This document shows positions 45,031 through 57,603 of a stretch of 64,000 nt of DNA, piece after piece. How positions within the stretch are numbered: position 1 is the stretch's first letter; each line of letters begins with the position of its first letter. Origin of the DNA: Astropecten irregularis (Eukaryota; Echinodermata; Asteroidea; Paxillosida; Astropectinidae); contig OZ020252.1 in assembly GCA_963971285.1 (NCBI GenBank), forward strand, positions 8,159,662 through 8,223,661. The letters run 5' to 3'. The translations under genes and the position numbers were made by a program. The notes beneath the pieces are model-generated. The model saw nothing but the letters and a program-made list of their open reading frames with translations. It was not told the origin of the DNA and did not search any database.

Positions 45031-47122
45031 CTTTAGTATGTATATAATTGGTAATACTTGTATAATCAAACTTGTAAATAGATGATTGGCTAAAAAAGGA
45101 ATATAAATTGTACGTATAGAGAAAATGTAGCCCAATTTTATAATAATTGTTGTAATCAGAGGGACAGATAATAATTGATGAAATAAGGCACACATTGTCA
45201 TGGTGATTAGTGCTATGTCCTGAGGGCAGTATTTATCATTCTCCTTGATAGGGATTCTGAATGTGGGGTTGGTAAAACACTGTGGATTCAGTAATAGCCT
45301 AATAGGAGACTCATCTGGTATAACAGAGTGTGGCTTTATCTTTAGAATATTTTATTTGCTTTCAATTAAAATTGCCAATTTGTGTGTTTCTTTGATTGAT
45401 AATAATCATTTGATGCAAGATATGTGACAGAGTGTACTTCCCCCTAAATTGTGATTTCCATGGTGTTTAGGAAGCTCAGGAATATCTGTAGGCTTCCGGG
45501 GGGCAGGCAGGCGGGCTGCGCCATTAAGAATACATTACAAGAATGTGGAACATTGGGGGATGCTCACTGTCACATATCTTGCAGGGTATTGTAATAATTA
45601 TAGAGGAAATTATAATATACAAATGGACTTATTTTGTGACATATATAATTATATAGTGTGTTGTTTGTTCACCAGGTTGGGCCAGAATTTGTTTGGTCGC
45701 AAAGAAATGGTCCAGTGTTTTTGCCCTTTATTACTGCAAACACCAGTGCCTAAAATTTTCTTTGGCGAGCTGTACACAACTGATGCCCTGATATATATCA
45801 CAGTAATGGTACATGTATTAAAGTTTTGTAATTAGAAATATTCAAATTGATTTGTCATTCAGCTCCATATTTTGAAATTGTATTAATTGGATTTTTTCTA
45901 TGATGCCAAGCTAGGCTATACTGGCAAAGATGGCATTTCGTTACCCAGACTAAAATTACACTCAATCTTCCGGACTAAGTAATTGGTAGTGTTTTATAAC
46001 AGTAATTTGCTTTCGGAATAATCAGTTCTTTTAAAAAGTTTAAAAGCATAATTTTTTTAATTGACAATCAAATAAAATGAACGTAATGGAAAAAAAATGC
46101 TGTTTTAACATTTTTGTATTATTCAAGGGTGAATTGGTTTGCTGGATAGTGTACTTATAGTGAAAAATGATGGTAGTTCTTCCAGTTCAGTGAAGTCTTG
46201 CTGGTGTTGAGCAACTGTAAAGAACCATTTTTGTATTATTTTTCATGTGTAAAACAAATTATGGTACAGTATTCTAATACCTGACATCAATCTCATTTTC
46301 ATCACAGTTGATATTTATACTTTTGATGGCACGAATGGTTTTGCAAATGGGTTATTCCACTATGAAACTAGGTGGAATACTTAGGCTTATTGAGGAAAGG
46401 GAATTTCTGGTGGAAATGAGCAAATGTTCACATTCACATATTAGCTGATCTACCAAAATCTACCAAAACCTGTGAAAGTGATTTTTTTCATTGTTTAGAT
46501 CTTGATTATTTTTGACAATTCGTTTTGTCACAAAACTAACAAGACTTCTGATGGGCGGGGCTGGCAAAAACTCAATATGATCCTTCTATAAAGTTCTAAC
46601 TTGTTAAGGAAACGAACTTTACTTGGTATATCTATTTCTGGTTGTAATTTTAACAATTACTGTTGCTGTTTTCGCTTATATTTATCAATACAAGCATAGG
46701 AAACTGCTGCAAACTTATTGCCATCAATTCTAAAGCAGGACTCGTGTGTTCCCAAAATCTGAAGAAAAAAAAGTTTTATATTCCGGTTATCATGATAAGT
46801 ATTAATTATTTTCTTTCGATTAATTATTGATTATAATCTTCTGAAAATGAGTCCAGTCTATTATTAGTACCGGTCAGACTGCTGTATTAAAAAAACTAGA
46901 GTTGAGAAGGACAACATTAATTGAAGGTAACTTTTTTAATTTGAAAAACGACTTGTTTTCAAGTCTATGTTTGCTGTAGTCTCTGCCTCCACGCCTCAGC
47001 CGTGTAGCCCGTGGTATACGTGTACACGGAATAGCATTGGAACTTAGAAGGTCAACTGGTAATACGTCTACGTCGAAGGTATACACACACGTGTACATGT
47101 GCCTTATTGAGCCGACATTGTC
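45031..47122. other. Intergenic AT-rich stretch
   Basis: No exon or family element recognised between the receptor 3' region and the methyltransferase gene. The open frame at 45545-45835 has no recognisable features. Confidence 0.4.
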
Positions 47123-47323
47123 ATGAACAAGTTGCCTAATGTTCTCATCATTTTACTCGTCTGTTTTCACAAATCATGCCAGTGTCTTGACGGTGATCAA
47201 AGTGAGATTCATGTAGGTAATCCCTCGAACCGAGACACGTGTCATGGCGAGGTAACTGAGCATGATACAGACGTATTTTGTCAGCAGTCGCTCCATCAAG
47301 AAATTGAGGTTGGTGATGAGAAC

Positions 47324-50253
47324 ATGGCGCTGATGTTGTACACGCCAACTTATCTGACTGAGTTCCGACAGAAGACGAAGATGTTTAGCTTTGCAGGCCG
47401 TACCATCACTATCCAACAGCATTGGGACGAGCTAGGCGTGGCTGCAGTTGTATGGGATGCTGTAGGTATCTTGGTTTTTTATTAAAGCAATAAACAAAAA
47501 CAAAGAACGTCGATTGGGATCGGGAACAAGTGCAGTGTGGATGTGGCCTAAAACTGTAATTTTAAAAGTAAAGCTTAATGAAAGCAACTTTTTTTGGTAA
47601 AGGGATTTATTTAGGCCTACCTAGGCTGAATACCTTTGTGGTGTTCTCTTCCAATGTTCAAATAGCAAGGTTATTGTTGTGGTCTTGAGCCTGAGGGCAG
47701 GGTTTTGATATTTTTAGGGAAATTATGGGGTAAAAATGGTAACGTCTAGAGGTGAGAAATCTAGAAGTAGGCCTACCCGACGTCATTTCAAAGCCACGGC
47801 CTCAGGCCTCACGGCCGGCCGCAGATGAGAATAGTTTTACTGGGGTTCCTGAAGTTTAGTACACTCAGGTTAGCTAGTACCCAGCTTCTACTCACCTAAA
47901 TTCTAGGTGAGTAGAAGCTGGGTACCACCCTAGCATGAGTGTACTAAACCTTACCTGAGTGTACTAAACTTCAGGAACCCCGTTTTACTTTTGTCCACAG
48001 TCACCCAAAGGACAAAACTACTGAACTAGTCTACTCTAGACTAACGTTAGTCTAGGGAAGAATAAGGTTTATCGAAAATAGTAACTGGGTCTATGATAAT
48101 AGCATTTTCACCAATAGAGAGCACTTCCCCAACGCTTTGTGGGATAAACATACATGTATGTGTCTTGGTCGACAAAAATAATTTAACTCGGAGTCTCGGA
48201 CTGTCCAAAAGTAAGCATGGTGGTGCCCTTTCGACCCTTAGTGCATCCCACAATTCCTAGTACTGCAGTCACTATTTGTGATACCTTATTTCACTGACGG
48301 CCAGACCTGAGGGTGCCTATAAAATGAATTTTATGTGCTTTTTATGATCCTCCTTTGGGCATGCACCGGATGTCGACCATGGGATAAATTGACCATGTTG
48401 ACTCGAGCATGCAAGACAAGCTAGTCGACCTCAAAGACAACTCGACTCAGAGACAAGTCAATGCCATCAATGTGTGATGTGCGGTGCAGTGTGCATGCAT
48501 ACAAATTGTATTCAAATTTAAAAAATGACAGAAAATAATATTTTTGTAGAAGGTGGGATTCAATTATATTCCAATAGCACTACGCACTAATGTCAGACAA
48601 ACATTGTCTCACACAGGTAGTGTACATGCACGCGCACACACACACGTTTGCATGGTTGCAATGTGTGTCTGAGATCCGGTGCTATCTTTATCTCAAGTGC
48701 GGAGCGCTATTGAAAGTCACTGGTCTATTGTACCTTTTGCTGATATCTCTATTTGGCTTCCAGAAATTGATAGTCAGCCCGCCACAGCGTGCCCACTAGG
48801 CTGCACTGGCTGTCTGCGGCCACTCTGATGCTGCTGCCCGTTGCTAGTCAGTCATTTGCCAGACCAGGGGCCGATTTCATAAAGCTCTGCAACGCGTTGC
48901 AACTCGATTTGCGATGCGTCCAAGCTGCGATGCATCGCATCTATGCGGTGAGTCCATAGAGAAAGGATGCGTCTTAACTCTGCGACGCGCCGTAAGTTTT
49001 ATGAAATCAAGTGGCCTTTTGCTTCCTTTTTTAATACTACTATGAAATTCTTGTTTTCTGTGTCACTAGTATGTTGCGCACACCTCGCCAGGCTGCACAT
49101 CGCATTGGCAGAGATGGAGTAGACTCCTCTTGGTGTCCTCAACTTGTCTTTGAGGTCGAGCTGTCTCAAAGTCGAGTTGTCTTTTTGGTCGAGATTTCTC
49201 GAAGTTGAATTGTCCCTCTGACGACTTGTCTGACATTTGATCCTTTAACTCACATTTAACCAACATTGAACTTACTGACTGACTGAATGCAAGTTATGAT
49301 GAACTTCAGTTCCTGCTGTGTAGAACTGGGGTAGAGCACTAAAAAGATTAAGTGGATTTCTTAAAAGGAATTGGACTTTGCTGGCATTCAGCATTCTTGT
49401 GATTGGCCAATTCCCAATACGTCATGCTGGCCTTCTTTCTCTAAACATTATTTTTTTGCAGGAAGTACGTTCTTGCTGGCATGACATCATGAAAATTGGC
49501 CAATCAGAGTTAGTAAGGGAACAGCAAAATAGCATTTGCTGAAAGAATGCCAATGCTGGCAAAATACACCCTGCCTTAATTTAACGAATTTCGGCACACT
49601 GCTCTTCAGCCCAAATAATCTTGTAGTGTTTTGAGGAGGTTTTGATCCTTGTAGGATCTTAGCCTTTGAGAAAGATACGCAGACCGAAATTTATATTTTT
49701 ATATTCATTTATTTATTTATTTATGTATTCATTTATTGAACAGGCAGTGGTTCTGGCTGAGTATCTTGAGAAAAGTGTGAATGAAGCTGCACTCATCTTG
49801 AGTGGTAAACTGGTCGTAGAGCTTGGGGCTGGAACTGGATTAGTCGGGATTGTTGCAGCCCTCCTAGGTGGTGACGTCACAACGACAGACCGGCAGATTG
49901 CACTGGATCAGCTTAGGACAAACATCAGGGAGAACCTCCCCGAAACTGGTGGCAGTGGTGGGATAGCCCTCACCGTCAAGGAGCTGAGCTGGGGAGAGAA
50001 TCTGGAGGAGTTCCCGCGGCCGTTTGACGTGATCATTGGAGCGGACATTGTCTACATAGAGGATACTTTCCCCAAATTGTTGGCCACCATGGTTCATCTG
50101 AGTCACAAGGACACCCTGGTGCTTCTCTCGTGTCGGATCCGATATGCCAGAGATGAAAAGTTTCTGGAGATGTTGAGAGAGCAGTTTTCGGTGAGGGAAA
50201 TTCTTCACGACGTGGACAGGGGCATACATGTGTTTCAAGCCCAACTGTTATGA
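47324..50253 (+). CDS. METTL21A: METTL21A-like protein-lysine methyltransferase
   Basis: Two exons (47324-47461, 49744-50253) join in phase 0 to give 215 residues, close to human METTL21A (218). The N-terminus MALMLYTPTY, the FSFAGRTITIQQHW stretch and LGVAAVVWDA match the family. The seven-beta-strand SAM-binding motif I is V71-ELGAGTGLVG. The (D/E)xxY signature of this methyltransferase group is DIVY at 147-150. LLSCRIRYARDEKFLEML near residue 165 is also family-typical. METTL21A in mammals trimethylates a lysine of HSP70 chaperones in the cytosol; that activity is assigned here by homology. The exon border falls at WDA|AVVL. The frame stays open upstream to an ATG at 47123, adding 67 residues with a hydrophobic, signal-like start. 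I prefer the 47324 start because it matches the family. ATTAAA near 50485 could be a poly(A) signal. Confidence 0.9.
47462..49743. other. METTL21A-like intron
   Basis: Contains an exact hairpin (ACCCAGCTTCTACTCACCT and its inverse, 47880-47922) flanked by GAGTGTACTAAAC repeats, and a CA-rich stretch near 48632-48645. It also holds a family L palindrome at 48867-49016. The rest is unique. Confidence 0.6.
48867..49016. repeat. Family L palindromic MITE
   Basis: GGGGCCGATTTCATAAAGC at the left and TTTATGAAATCAAGTGGCC at the right; CGATGCG / CGCATC motifs fill the arms. Confidence 0.65.
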
Positions 50254-50884
50254 ATCGGATTTGGCGGGTTAACTTCATTGTGCTGAGAGACCTGTCTACA
50301 GACATTGAAATATCCTTTTAAGGTTTGTTCAATGTTCTAGCCAGACCAATTTTAGTGGTGGGCTCTAGAAATGAAGTTGACATATACGGTAGGCTTACGC
50401 TAAAAATTGGGAAATTATATCGTCTTGTAAACATTGAGAATCAGTGCTTCACATTTCAAAACACACATAAAGGAGTGAACTTTTATTAAAGAATTTGATC
50501 AAAATTCACGATATTGGCAATACTTTTATTCACTCTGCGGAAATTTGTGCTGGGCGGCAGAGTTGATTTTAGGCCTACGTCCCGGGCACAAATTTCCAGT
50601 GCCGGGCTGGCCCGCCCAGCACCGCCCACCGTGGCTAGAACCCTGGTGACATTATATCGTGCAATACTGATCTTCCTCCAAATAACTGTCCAATTACTCC
50701 AATACTGTATCATATGGTGGTATTACTCCAGCCACAAAAGACTTTGTACAGTCAATATCTTGGTAAAAAAGAACTCCCTGTTCTTCACGTCTGGAAATCA
50801 TAGTACATGTATGTTGAAACATCCAGTGTTTCCATTTTAATCTTCAGTATTTGTTGTTGAAATTTCTTTCTGAGATCTACACAA

Positions 50885-51330
50885 CAGGGTGTCCCAGAAA
50901 AAACTGAACACCGTGTCGGGACCCATTACAGTATGTTACAATTAAACTGTTTATCACTTCAAGATTCAGATATGTGATACAACCATGTATTGGCTATCAC
51001 CATGTAGAATTTAAGCATATTAGGGCTGAAATTGGCGAAAATATGGCCAGTTGAAAGAGTACCGGTACTCATTAAAAACAAATTTCCAAGGATAACATGC
51101 ATAGTGATCAATACACACAAAATGTGTATGAAAGAAAAATGAAAATCAGGTTTTGAGGTTAGGTGATTCAGTCTTAGTTTTTTCACTAAATTTTAGTCCA
51201 ATTTTGCTCAAATTCTACATGATAGCCAAGACATAGCTGTATCACATATCTGAATCTTGATGTGATAATCAGTTTAATTTCCAAAAAGTAGTTTCCGACA
51301 CAAGTTTTGCGTTTTTTGGGGGACACCCTG
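50885..51330. repeat. Family F MITE between convergent genes
   Basis: CAGGGTGTCCCAGAAAAAAC to GGGGGACACCCTG, followed by TA; 446 bp. Lies in the gap between the methyltransferase 3' end and the zinc-finger gene 3' end. Confidence 0.85.
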
Positions 51331-52046
51331 TATAATAGGGTGGACCAGTTGCATGCATCTATGTAGTACATGCAGACACCCCCCTCCCCCAAACAAAAGC
51401 AAACTACTCCCCCAAAAAATTGACACTGACGCTTCAACTCCTCTCACTATCCCCAAATAACTTTAAGATCAACACAAGAAAATAGACTGATGTCTTCTTT
51501 GGTTATTAAAATGACTTTAATTTCTTCACTCAACAATCCAGATGATGAACTTTTCACTACCGATTCTGTTAGAAGTAAAACAAAATTGTCCTTTTCCTTC
51601 AAAGTAGCTCTTAAAAGAAAAAGGTTAGTCGTTATGTCCATAAATATCAAACAATAAGATTAAACAATAATGAGGAAATTAAAACAAAAAAATGGTTGAT
51701 ATAGAGTTGTTTGATTTCCATAGAGCCATGACAATAAAAGACTTAATACATGCTCTCTAAGGCCAGTCAAACAGCTTGTATGCCTTCAACTGTCTGAGCT
51801 GACAGTGCAGTAAACATACATGTGTTAAAGGTGGCTGCTGGTTGGATCTTATTGGCAATTCACATTGACGGCGTTGAAAGTTGCTGTTCGGACTTCAGCA
51901 CAAGCACTGAGCTCTTACAGATTCATGCAATAATTTTTACATGTGACAATATTATCTCATGAAGTACTGAATGCATAAATTACATCTATGAATCGACCTA
52001 ATTAGATGCATATTGTATTTCAGAAAGATATTCAGAAGACATGTCA
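51331..52046. other. 3' flank of the minus zinc-finger gene
   Basis: No coding signal. Likely includes its 3' UTR; no repeat family recognised. Confidence 0.4.
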
Positions 52047-55000
52047 TCAGGTATCTGTTAAACCTCCCAGCAACATGACATTGTAAACACGAGATGTTTT
52101 TTCTTTGGTTATCTTTTCCCCGTCAGAGTATGTGTACTTGCTGGATGTCTCTGTAACTTTTGTTACGCGTCCTTGGATGTTTTTCCTCAATTGATCGTCC
52201 GTAGCTGAATTGGATATGGTTGCCTTGTTGGCAGTCTGAGTTGTCTGATGCACCTCCTCACCGACGCCATCAAGATGAAGCACATTGTAGGTTCTCTTTC
52301 TAGTCTCGGTTCGGATCTTCTCTCCTCGGGAGTAGATGAATGTATGGTGCTTCTCAGAGACTCTTGACACTTGTCCTTGCATCACAGTCTCAACGTGCAA
52401 GTCCTTGAACGGTGTGCCGAGCTCTAGCCTCACTGTTTCTTTGTTTGCCAAATCTAGGGATGAACAAGAGGGGTGCTCCGGTTCCTCATCAGAGCTCGAG
52501 TCGTCGGAAATCTCCACGATTTCCGCTTCTGCAGCTTGGCTAGCAGCCTTTTGGAGCTGATATGCTACAACTTCCGGCACTGTGATTGGGTTTCCTCTGG
52601 AAGGGGCCGTGGTGGAGGATGAAGAGGCGATTGACCTCTTGATCGGTGGTTGGCTGTTGTTCAAGGGAGGGGCCAGCACCGTTGATGCTGCTGGTTTGTC
52701 AGACATATAAGATGTAGACATATCGCTCTGCCTGGTGGGGGTTGAGGTTTCACAGATGCCATTGTCTTCTGTGTTGTCTGCATTTCTATTCATGAAGACA
52801 TCCCTAATTCTAGTATGCTCCCGTCTTGCGCTGAGAGCACCTCCTCGTTCCTGCACCATCAGCTGCATAGCTTCGCACAGGCTCCTTGATTGGGAATCTG
52901 ACTCCCCATCGCCGTTGCTACCGGGGTTCCTGCTGCTGCTGCTGCTACTGCAGCTGGTAATGGCCTGTGCATTGTTCAACAGCTGAAGCTGTTCCCCGAG
53001 CATTGATTCCATCCTCACTCCCTGGATGTGTTTCATGTCGTTGATGTGCATGGGATGCTGGGTCCGGTAGTGGGTGCGCAGGTTGTCCCGGCGGTTGTAG
53101 AAGTGGTAGCAGCGCCTGCACCAGAAGTAGACTTTGGGCCCGTGCACGATGGCAATGTGGCGGTGCAGACTCTGCTTGCGGATGAACATCTTGCCGCATT
53201 CTGTGCACTTGTGCTGTCGGACTTTGCGCAGGCCGTAGTGCCTTGGCCATTTTTTGCCAGAGTGCCTATTGATGATGGGCCACAATCTCCTAGATTTCTG
53301 CAGGGTAAAAAAAAAGAAGAAAGAATTTTTTAATAGGCCTACTTGATTATCTAGCACAACTTCAATACCTCATGCATGCTTTATACAACATGCTAATGTA
53401 CCCTCGGACAAAAGGGACCCATAGCACCACGGCTCTGAGGCCGAGGCCGGCCTCGAGTCATACAACTCTGGTCTATGCACATCGGTAATTCAGAATCCCA
53501 TTCTTAAAGTGTCTTGTTTTGTTTCATGAGTGGTCGGTCATCTGTAGACTGTACCTGTGGCTTATGAGAGGCATCTTCAAGTAGGTCAGGTTGAACTTCT
53601 CCAACGATGTCATCATTAGAAGCCGTCTGAGAACTAGACATGCGGAGGGACCACATATGTGAAGATTCCATCTGCGACAAGAACCCAATAAAAACAGATC
53701 ATACTCGAATTACTCATCATGTCAAAAATAAAAGCAAACAAACATAGAAATTATGATAATTATCGATTGTGGTGACTTCCATAACACATCATCTCAAGTG
53801 AAGACTTATTTAGGAAAAAGCTGGGCCGCAAAAAGAACAGAAATTAATCGCTATGTCTAGGTGTGACTTTCCTTTGTCTTTTGAAACTTGAAACTTTTTT
53901 CAGGTGATGAAAACAAATTTGTCACAAAACTTGTGACTCTTTGTGAACCTTTTTCATCGCTAGTGTAAATTTTGCCGGCACCAGAATTCTACCTGCAAAC
54001 ACTATTTTACTGTTCCCTTATTCTGTTTGGCCAACAATCAAACATGCATTATGTCATTCTCGCAAGAACGTAATTTTGGCAAAATATCGTTTTATAGAAA
54101 AAGAAGGTTGGCATTACGCACTGGCATTCAGAATTGGCCTATCAGAAGAATATTTTTGCCGGCAAAATAATATACACTTAAGTTTTTTTTTTCTGATTCA
54201 TGTATTAACGCTCACTCGTTTTTTAAAAGATAATGTAAGGATTTTATTTTGCAATTCTTGAGAAAAGCGATTTTCTGTAGAAAAAGCCAAAAAATGTTTG
54301 AGGTTCATGGATGGTCTGTCTTATACCTCCGCTTCTTCTGCACTGTCGCACTCGCAAACCACTGGATGCTGGAAACCAATTGCGCTGTCTATGGTATCTG
54401 TCTGGAGCTCGCTACTGTGTGTGACTGCATTCGTGCTGGTTGGAAATATCTGTGAGAACAATTTGAGAGCATGAATGAGAGTGGCATTGCTTACACTCGT
54501 TTGAAAAATGAAAAAAAAAAATTTCAAGCAACAATTTTTTTCTGACCAGAGCCCTTTTCCAAACCTTGGCTCCGGCTCCGCCTTTGTCTCTGTCATCCAT
54601 CATGTTGCTGAAAATACATGTTATGGTTTTTTTATTGAAGCTGAAGCGCTGTTTTCCTTTTCAAAGCAGAGAATCTACTTCCAAACTGCAGGCAATTTCA
54701 ATACCTGTTATTTTATAATGGATTCACAAAATGGAGCCGGAGCCAGAGCCGGAGCCAGAGCCGGATCCGAGGTTTAGAAAAGGGGCTCCAGGGGTGGATT
54801 TAATGAAACACCAAGATTATCTAAAGAAAGTTATATTTCATTCTTCCGTCTAGGCCAATTCTTGATACGACATGTTGGCCTTCTTACGTTTGTCAGAGGT
54901 ACGTTGTAATACTGCCAATCAGAGTAAGGGGACGGCAAAATAGCATTTGCAGGAAGAATGCCGGTTCCGGCTAAATATACACGGCCTAAATTTTAACTTT

Positions 55001-55330
55001 TCAATATCACAATGGTGATTCGTATTTAGGTGCAGTAACTATAGCCCTATATTACTCTCAAATTGTGAACAAGGAGTAATAAAGGGCTACATTTACTGCA
55101 GGTAATTCGTATTGTGACATCACACTTTGCACTTAGGTTTGATTGAAGATCAATCATAGTGCTTTGTGAAATATGTCCATCCCAGGTATTGGACAACTTA
55201 CATCCGAGCAAGATCCTGTTGGGTTCACTTGTATTACTTCAGGTTGTCTATGGACCTCATCTGGCTCTACCTTAATGCAGTGGAAAGCATCCTCCACTTC
55301 CTCGCATTCAAACTGCACAGTGCCGTCCAT
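52047..55330 (-). CDS. Two-finger C2H2 protein with duplicated C-terminal module
   Basis: Four minus-strand exons, all phase 0: 55330-55202, 54449-54327, 53671-53555, 53297-52047; 539 residues. The fingers are C154-x2-C157-x12-H170-x4-H175 and C183-x2-C186-x12-H199-x4-H204. The N-terminal 120 residues are acidic and carry a SUMO-acceptor consensus (I19-K-V-E). A Ser-rich middle follows the fingers. EIVEISDDSSSDEE resembles a SUMO-interacting motif. The last 112 residues contain two copies of a 41-residue module (428-468 and 496-536), each with a QGxVxxV start, a Y-S-x-GEKI centre and a YNV-x-x-L end. I do not recognise that module. The protein is probably a nuclear regulator; targets are unknown. 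The ATG at 55330 is the first in frame; the codon at 55336 is TTG. The exon 3 acceptor lies directly before an in-frame ATG, so exon skipping could start a shorter form there. Family G sits in intron 1. Confidence 0.85.
54549..54787. repeat. Family G MITE in zinc-finger intron 1
   Basis: GAGCCCTTTTCCAAACCTTGG to CGAGGTTTAGAAAAGGGGCTC. The right arm has expanded to GAGCCGGAGCCAGAGCCGG. Confidence 0.8.
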
Positions 55331-56079
55331 TGTCAAAAAAAGTTAATAATCAAACCTGAAAAGATGAAAGTGGGAATACATATTCAATCAATTCCATGGA
55401 ATTTTGTTCTGGATTTTGTTCTCCCAAGGGACAAGGCAATTTTCGCTACTGAAAGACAAAAAAGGAGGAAAAAGTAAAAAAACAACAAAATATTCGCATG
55501 ATCAAACTGACAACACCTGACAAGCACAAACCCCATGAAATGAGACTCAACTAAAGAATTGTCAATTGTGTTTTCTGACAAACACAAAGTTAGGCCTATA
55601 AATGCACAGGTAAATTTCACAAGCACAGAGCATGGAGAAAAGAACACAGATGAGATAGGCCTACATGTAGGTGAGGTTTTTTAAACTGTCAAACAATAAA
55701 GTGTTGAGTTACATTTGATCATTTGGCCAGCCTAAAGGCTAAAGTAAAAATAAAGGTTCTAAAAATTGCTAAGAATGCAAGAACGCGAATTCAATGACAA
55801 TGTTAAGATGGTTTATTCATTATTTATATTTTCCTCAGTGGGAAATTTCTCAAATGTTCGCCTTACCTCTCAATTCTGCCATGGGAGTTCAGAAAAATCA
55901 CAGCATACGGTCATCACTGTCCCACACTGATCGTTTATTTATTTACGTCTAGCTAAAAATAAAAAAAATATTTATTGTTAATGATGGGCGCCACCAACGT
56001 TTTATTACTGCCAGTGTTTGAAGTGCGCCCTCATGGAATTTGATGTTCATTATTTCGCGCCAATTCAAAATGGCTACCC

Positions 56080-57599
56080 ATCTTCGGTGGTAGCATATGT
56101 TGGTGCAACGCTGGGCCGAGTATTGAATACGCATCACGTACTACGTCCGTATCCGTATCCGGATCCGACCCCGAATCCGCACCACTGATATTGCGCGCGC
56201 CTCTCTATACATTTACTCTATGTACAATCGCCTGTATACTGTATGTACAATGTACATGTACTGTACCTGTACTGTTCAGTGTTCACAGTGTATTCTGTGC
56301 CGCACATGCACCCGAGTTATCATTCTCGGCTGAGACGAGCGCTTACTCTTCACAGGGTTGCTCCACATCTTAACTTTTACTAGTGTACATTGTAGTAAAT
56401 TATTCTCGGCTGAGACGAGCGCCTATATACTCTTCACANNNNNNNNNNNNNNNNNNNNNNNNNNNNNNNNNNNNNNNNNNNNNNNNNNNNNNNNNNNNNN
56501 NNNNNNNNNNNNNNNNNNNNNNNNNNNNNNNNNNNNNNNNNNNNNNNNNNNNNNNNNNNNNNNNNNNNNNNNNNNNNNNNNNNNNNNNNNNNNNNNNNNN
56601 NNNNNNNNNNNNNNNNNNNNNNNNNNNNNNNNNNNNNNGCCGAGAATAATTGATCACAATATACACGAGTATAAGATAAGTTGTGGAGCAACCCTGTGAA
56701 GAGTATAGGCGCTCGTCTCAGCCGAGAATAATTTATTACAATGTACACTAGTATAAGTTAAGATGTGGAGCAACCCTGTGAAGAGTATAGGCGCTCGTCT
56801 CAGCCGAGAATAATTTATTACAATGTACACTAGTATAAGTTAAGATGTGGAGCAACCCTGTGAAGAGTAAGCGCTCGTCTCAGCCGAGAATAATTTATTA
56901 CAATGTACACTAGTATAAGTTAAGATGTGGAGCAACCCTGTGAAGAGTAAGCGCTCGTCTCAGCCGAGAATAATTTATTACAATGTACACTAGTATAAGT
57001 TAAGATGTGGAGCAACCCTGTGAAGAGTAAGCGCTCGTCTCAGCCGAGAATAATTTATTACAATGTACACTAGTATAAGTTAAGATGTGGAGCAACCCTG
57101 TGAAGAGTAAGCGCTCGTCTCAGCCGAGAATAATTTACTACAATGTACACTAGTATAAGTTAAGATGTGGAGCAACCCTGTGAAGAGTAAGCGCTCGTCT
57201 CAGCCGAGAATAATTTATTACAATGTACACTAGTATAAGTTAAGATGTGGAGCAACCCTGTGAAGAGTAAGCGCTCGTCTCAGCCGAGAATAATTTACTA
57301 CAATGTACACTAGTATAAGTTAAGGTGTGGAGCAACCCTGTGAAGAGTAAGCGCTCGTCTCAGCCGAGAATAACTCGGGTGCATGTGCGGCACAGAATAC
57401 ACTGTGAACAGTACATGTACAGTTATACATTGTATATACAGTATACAGGCGATTGTACATACAGTAATGTATAGGTAGGCGCGCGCAATATCAGTGGTGC
57501 GGATTCGGGGTCGGATCCGGATACGGATACGGACGTAGTACGTGATGCGTATTCAATACTCGGCCCAGCGTTGCACCAACATATGCTACCATCTTCGGT
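56080..57599. mobile_element. Fold-back element with 80-bp tandem repeats and 9-bp target duplication
   Basis: ATCTTCGGT flanks the element directly (56080-56088, 57591-57599). The element (56089-57590) begins GGTAGCATATGTTGG and ends with the inverse. About 250 bp of unique arm (CAACGCTGGGCCGAGTATTG, ATCCGGATCCGACCCCG) appears on both sides inverted. Inside lie tandem units on both sides, also inverted: right array 80 bp per unit from about 56640 to 57370 (two units of 82 bp nearest the gap), left array from about 56315. A 9-bp duplication and long composite inverted ends fit a Mutator-related Foldback type. No transposase is visible, but the centre is unsequenced. Confidence 0.85.
56439..56638. 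other. Assembly gap
   Basis: Exactly 200 N bases, likely a placeholder of unknown true size, inside the inverted tandem arrays. Open frames reported across it are meaningless. Confidence 0.98.
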
Positions 57600-57603
57600 G
57601 TCA

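Noticed and set aside
56358-56748. Open frames made largely of X
   Set aside because: They run through the 200-N assembly gap.
56640-57370. Regular 80-bp direct repeats resembling a CRISPR array
   Set aside because: The whole unit repeats with no unique spacers, it is inverted across the gap, and the DNA is from an animal.
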